From the NCBI RefSeq assembly GCF_003369915.1, contig NW_022881614.1:15664336-15728335 (forward strand): a stretch of DNA of 64,000 bases, in the 5' to 3' direction. The notes beneath the pieces were generated by a model, which worked only from the letters and a program-made list of their open reading frames with translations, was not told where the DNA came from and did no database searches. Both the position numbers and the translations under genes were made by a program. Source of the stretch: Drosophila miranda. Lineage: Eukaryota > Arthropoda > Insecta > Diptera > Drosophilidae. This document shows, piece after piece, positions 60,418-64,000 of the stretch. The number at the start of each line of letters is the position of its first letter. Positions within the stretch are counted from its first letter, which is position 1.

Positions 60418-61444
60418 TACATATATACAGTGCTGTACATATATATATGGCCAGCCATTGTGTATCTGTATTAATGGGCTAAATATTTTTGATTGCCACG
60501 ACGAAGCCATTTGAATTTTCTCAGCTACAATATAGATTTTAATTAACGAACTTTGTCTACCATCCCGTCCCTCCCCCTTGCCCCCCGCCAGCCTGCCTCC
60601 TGGTTCTCACTCGTACATATTACCCAGTGAGGCGTTTGTAAATTTATATTGAAATCAAAGCCATTGTCTTATGGGTTACAACATTCCCATTGAACCACCG
60701 AGTACACCCTCGACCGAAGAGGGTTGCTTGCTACTTTTGAATTCCAAATGGCAACTGGGGGAAATCCCGAAATGATGCATTAAACTGTGGAAAGATGTGC
60801 AAATTAGTTGCGACCAGTCACGGCAATTGGAACTGCAGCTCACGGGGGTGTGGACCAGAGGCGGTGCGTACAGAATTGGTGGAATAGAGTTGTTGAAATG
60901 GAATGATTGCAGACTAGAGATATGAAAGGTTTGCTTAAATCAAAGAGTTCTAAACAAATATTGTAGTATGAATTCAACGAATAGAAATATTCTAAAGAGC
61001 TATTGGAATATCCTGAAATAAAAGACGATTATTACCATTTCATACCATTCCTTTCCATTCCCTTCATGTTCCGAAAATTCACTTTTATTCAAAGAAAGCA
61101 GCACTCCCTTGAATCCCCCTCTCATCGACCGACGATTAATTTGTAAAAAATGAAGAAATTTTCAAACTTAATGGGATTTCTCTTTATCTTAGCCAGAGAT
61201 CCCCTGCCGCAAGGAAAGTCCTTTCCTTGGTTGCATGTACATAAAGTGGAGTTTATCAACTAAATGACAATCCCTCTCGCAGATGACTCGCCTATATTGT
61301 TCTCATTGTCCATTCCTTATGCCAATAATTAATTTTCCCAAATCCCCGATATCAGTTTTATCTGTGGAAAACGTTTTAAGCTGCACCTCCCTCCCTCTCC
61401 CCCTAAAAAGAAAACCAGAAAAAGAAAATGAGCAAACCATAACC
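60418..61444. other. Host non-coding sequence
   Basis: No gene recognised; short AT-rich repeats at 60,418-60,448. Confidence 0.5.
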
Positions 61445-62512
61445 AACGAGGGGGAACGTTGTGAGTTGCTGCGGAGACCGCAACTCTACAGTTATACCCG
61501 ATACTAAGTCAGTATGGCTCTCCTCCGGCAGACGCCGCTAATATTAAACGACACGACAAAGAGTGCGTGCGAGAGAGACAGAAAATCAGTCTGAGCGTGA
61601 CGTCGGGCGCTGCGTAGCCAGTGAAAATTGATTTGTTCCTTTTGGCTATAAAAATGATCTGATCTGATCCAGATTCAGCAATCTGATAGATATGGTCATT
61701 ATCTATCATTCTGCGTTTTTAGTTTTCTCGAATCTGCAATATTATGGATGCAACAGATTTTCGTCCTTTGTGGGGGCGGAAGGGGGTGGGGCGAAATTTT
61801 GAGATGTACGTTTTATAGTGACATCTTAAAGGAGTGTGTGTATCAAATTTGGTTACTCTAGCCTTAATAGTCTCTGAGATTTGTGGATGCCTCAGATTTT
61901 CGTCCTTTGCGGGGGCGGAAGGGGGTGTGGCGAAATTTTGACACAAAATGGTCAAGGTCCGATATCACAGGAGTGTGGATACCAAATTTGGTTGCTCTGG
62001 CTCTTATAGGTTCTAAGATCCTTGAACTCATATTTTGCAATTGGCAAAACCGACCATGAAACCTGTGTGTTAGAGAGAGACAGAGCGAGAAAGAATGAAA
62101 TTGTTTTCTTGATTCTGGCTATAATAATTATACGATCTGGTTCAGATTCCGCAGTCTTAAAGATATAGTCATTTTCTACGATTCTGCGTATCGTCGAAAT
62201 TGTGGATGCTACAGATTTTCGCCCTTTGTGGGGGCGGAAGTGGGCGGGGCAAAGTTTTGAAATATTCTTGTAGCAGTGACATATCACAGAAGTCTGGATC
62301 CAAAACATCGTTGCTCTCGCTCTTATAGTCTTTGAGCACTAGGCGCTGAAGGGGACGGACAGACAGACATGGCTCAATCGACTCGGATATTGATGCTGAT
62401 CAAGAATATATATACTTTATGGGGTCGGAAACGATTCCTTCTGGACGTTACACACATCCACTTTTACCACAAATCTAATATACCCCAATACTCATTTTGA
62501 GTATCGGGTATA
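61445..62512 (-). mobile_element. DINE-1 Helitron copy O
   Basis: Reverse orientation, full ends, strongly shortened GGAC tract (62,353-62,370) and a small deletion near 62,187. Its 3' half is closest to copies E and K (GTGACATCTTAAAGGAGTGTG). Confidence 0.95.
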
Positions 62513-63339
62513 AAAAGGGAGGCAGAGTGTAACAAAACAAAACAAAACAAAAAACGAATGCGAACAAGGAGAGAGATATTTTTAAATGGAAAAATTTCGT
62601 ATATAATCCTCACTATGTCCCATATACTCCTACTCTCGCGTACCTTTCTCACACATCCATCTATCCATCTATCTATCTATGCCCGGCTATCCCATTTATC
62701 CGTCTGTCTCTCTTCCCTGGGTGTCTTACGATTGCTGGTGGTGGTGGTGGGCTCTCCTAACTAACCCGACCTTAGAATGTAGTTGTTGTAATTCATCACC
62801 TACAAATCAATCATTTTGACGAAGCAACTGACTAAAAACGAAAAAACGAAAGAAAGAACCATAGAAGGAGGAGGGGGGAGAGTAAGGAGAACAACGAAAT
62901 AAAAGGAATCGCACTAAGAACGACGAACCGTATAAAATGCAGTTACGAGAGTGCGAGCGGGATAACCGAACAGACAATAGGTCAATGCTTCCAATATCAA
63001 AGAGTCGGCTTGACCTTTTGACGTACGAGAGACGTACCAGATTGCTGGATGGATGATGGAAGCCTGTCTCTCGGCTCAACTAATTGTCTCCCAATGGATC
63101 ACCATTCTCTCTCTCTCTCTTTCTGACAGTCTTTCAGGCGCATGAAAAATGTTTTCATTTCGTAGATTTATGTAGATATGTCCAAGATAGATTCAAAAGA
63201 GGTCTGGCATACCTCCGAAGTTGAGGCTTATATCTCTCCTGCTTCCCATCTTAAGAGCGCTCTCTTGCTGTTCCCACACCTTGTGTAAATTGCTACAGCC
63301 ATTGCTGCCAATTCCTCTGCCCTTGTACCGAGATCTCTT
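62513..63339. other. Host non-coding sequence with microsatellites
   Basis: (AAAAC)n at 62,531-62,553, (CTAT)n at 62,646-62,680, (GGT)n near 62,737 and (CT)n at 63,104-63,121. No gene recognised; the LINE 5' end may lie before 63,340. Confidence 0.5.
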
Positions 63340-63345
63340 TTAGGA

Positions 63346-64000
63346 GTGGCTCCACCATCTCGATCTCGCTCGGGACTTCAACTTAAAGCAGTGGTCCCTC
63401 GGAAAGCAATATTTGTTTTTCGTCTTATTCCTGAGGCTACAACGGAGGATGTTAAACAACATCTTGCCGCTAAACTTAACACTGCGCCTGTTGATATAGT
63501 TGTGACTAAATTTACATTTAAACATAAGCGCAACATATCATCCTTTATCATCTCTAGAACCGTCAATATGGCCTGAGCATATATTCCTTCTCAAAGATTC
63601 GAACTCGAATCCAAGAATTACCGAACATGCTCCAAAAAACTGATGTACTATTTTTCCATGCACTATCAGAACGTTCGCAGTTTGCTGGGAAAATTGCGTC
63701 AAATTCATACTAATAGCGCGTCCTTTGATTTCGATGCCATCGCGTTTACCGAAACCTGGCTTAACTCCTCTGTCAATGATCACGAAATTTTCATTGATAG
63801 TTACACTATTTATAGAATGGAACGCCCATCTTTTGCAGGTGGGGTTCTGATTGCAGTTAAATCTGTTTTCTCATCTGAGTTATTCCCATTCAATAACATT
63901 CATGGAATTGAATTTGTTGCAGTCAAAGTTCGTGTTGGCTCCGCATTTTTCTATTTAACCTGCTCTTACATTCCTCCCAGGTCTGATGATGAGCTTTACT
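63346..64000 (+). mobile_element. Non-LTR retrotransposon (jockey/CR1-like LINE), truncated by window
   Basis: At 63,346-63,576 a frame reads PRKAIFVFRLIPEATTEDVK and continues to ISSFIISRTVNMA, resembling the end of a LINE ORF1. From ATG 63,643 an open frame runs off the window with the endonuclease (EEP) signature: YQNVRSLLGKL, AIAFTETWLNSSV and GGVLIAVKSVFSS, then YLTCSYIPP. NVRS, ETW and GGVLIAV are typical of the apurinic-type endonuclease of jockey/CR1-related LINEs. RT lies beyond 64,000, so clade and integrity cannot be judged. Confidence 0.85.
63643..64000 (+). CDS. LINE ORF2 N-terminus: apurinic-type endonuclease domain (partial)
   Basis: Open for 119 codons to the window end. The TETW motif (63,747-63,760) supplies the catalytic Glu region, and GGVLIA (63,840) is the conserved core strand. 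The start at 63,643 is a guess; there is an in-frame stop at 63,574-63,576 upstream. Confidence 0.75.
   Translation, partial: MYYFSMHYQNVRSLLGKLRQIHTNSASFDFDAIAFTETWLNSSVNDHEIFIDSYTIYRMERPSFAGGVLIAVKSVFSSELFPFNNIHGIEFVAVKVRVGSAFFYLTCSYIPPRSDDELY

Overview
This is eukaryotic DNA from a Drosophila of the obscura group. The evidence is host genes with short introns and Drosophila protein sequences (levy/COX6A, pita, Rrp4, Dcp-1, Vps34/Pi3K59F, all of which I place on Muller element C), 17 copies of a DINE-1/INE-1-type Helitron, Ty3/gypsy LTR retrotransposons and a LINE. Most host genes are broken, repeats dominate, and segments are duplicated several times. That combination on Muller C fits the degenerating neo-Y of D. 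miranda. The species and chromosome are inference; the rest is read from the sequence.

Layout. 1-3,800: 3' part of a dead Ty3/gypsy element. 5,540-6,330: intact levy (COX6A). 6,415-8,054: minus-strand body of the ZAD zinc-finger gene pita, with several fingers missing and one piece inverted. 8,977-14,880 and 17,268-23,060: two arms of a large palindrome. Each arm holds a broken Vps34 copy with a DINE-1 in the same intron and a four-TM membrane protein gene (broken on the left, open on the right). The 2.4 kb spacer between the arms holds Rrp4 (30 conserved residues missing), pita exon 1 (on the strand opposite to the rest of pita) and a Dcp-1 3' fragment that stops at the arm junction.

24,799-53,918 has almost no genes. 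DINE-1 elements alternate with host non-coding spacers, partly as tandem 1.8-1.95 kb units. A block of about 13.5 kb (24,799-38,347) recurs as about 11.8 kb (40,930-52,712). Both copies carry a 1.1-1.3 kb terminal-inverted-repeat element rich in ACTAGT motifs. 55,494-60,413 is a complete, recently inserted LTR retrotransposon with 4-bp target duplications and two frameshifts in gag-pol. Another DINE-1 lies at 61,445-62,512, and a LINE begins near 63,340 and runs off the window.

Order of events inferred: in the ancestor, pita and Rrp4 lay in tandem with Dcp-1 nested in the first pita intron and Vps34 divergent from Rrp4. Vps34 was damaged and took a DINE-1; the region was then duplicated as a palindrome that tore pita and Dcp-1 apart; the arms have since gained private lesions. 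Only levy looks fully functional. The right-arm membrane gene and Rrp4 are open but doubtful.
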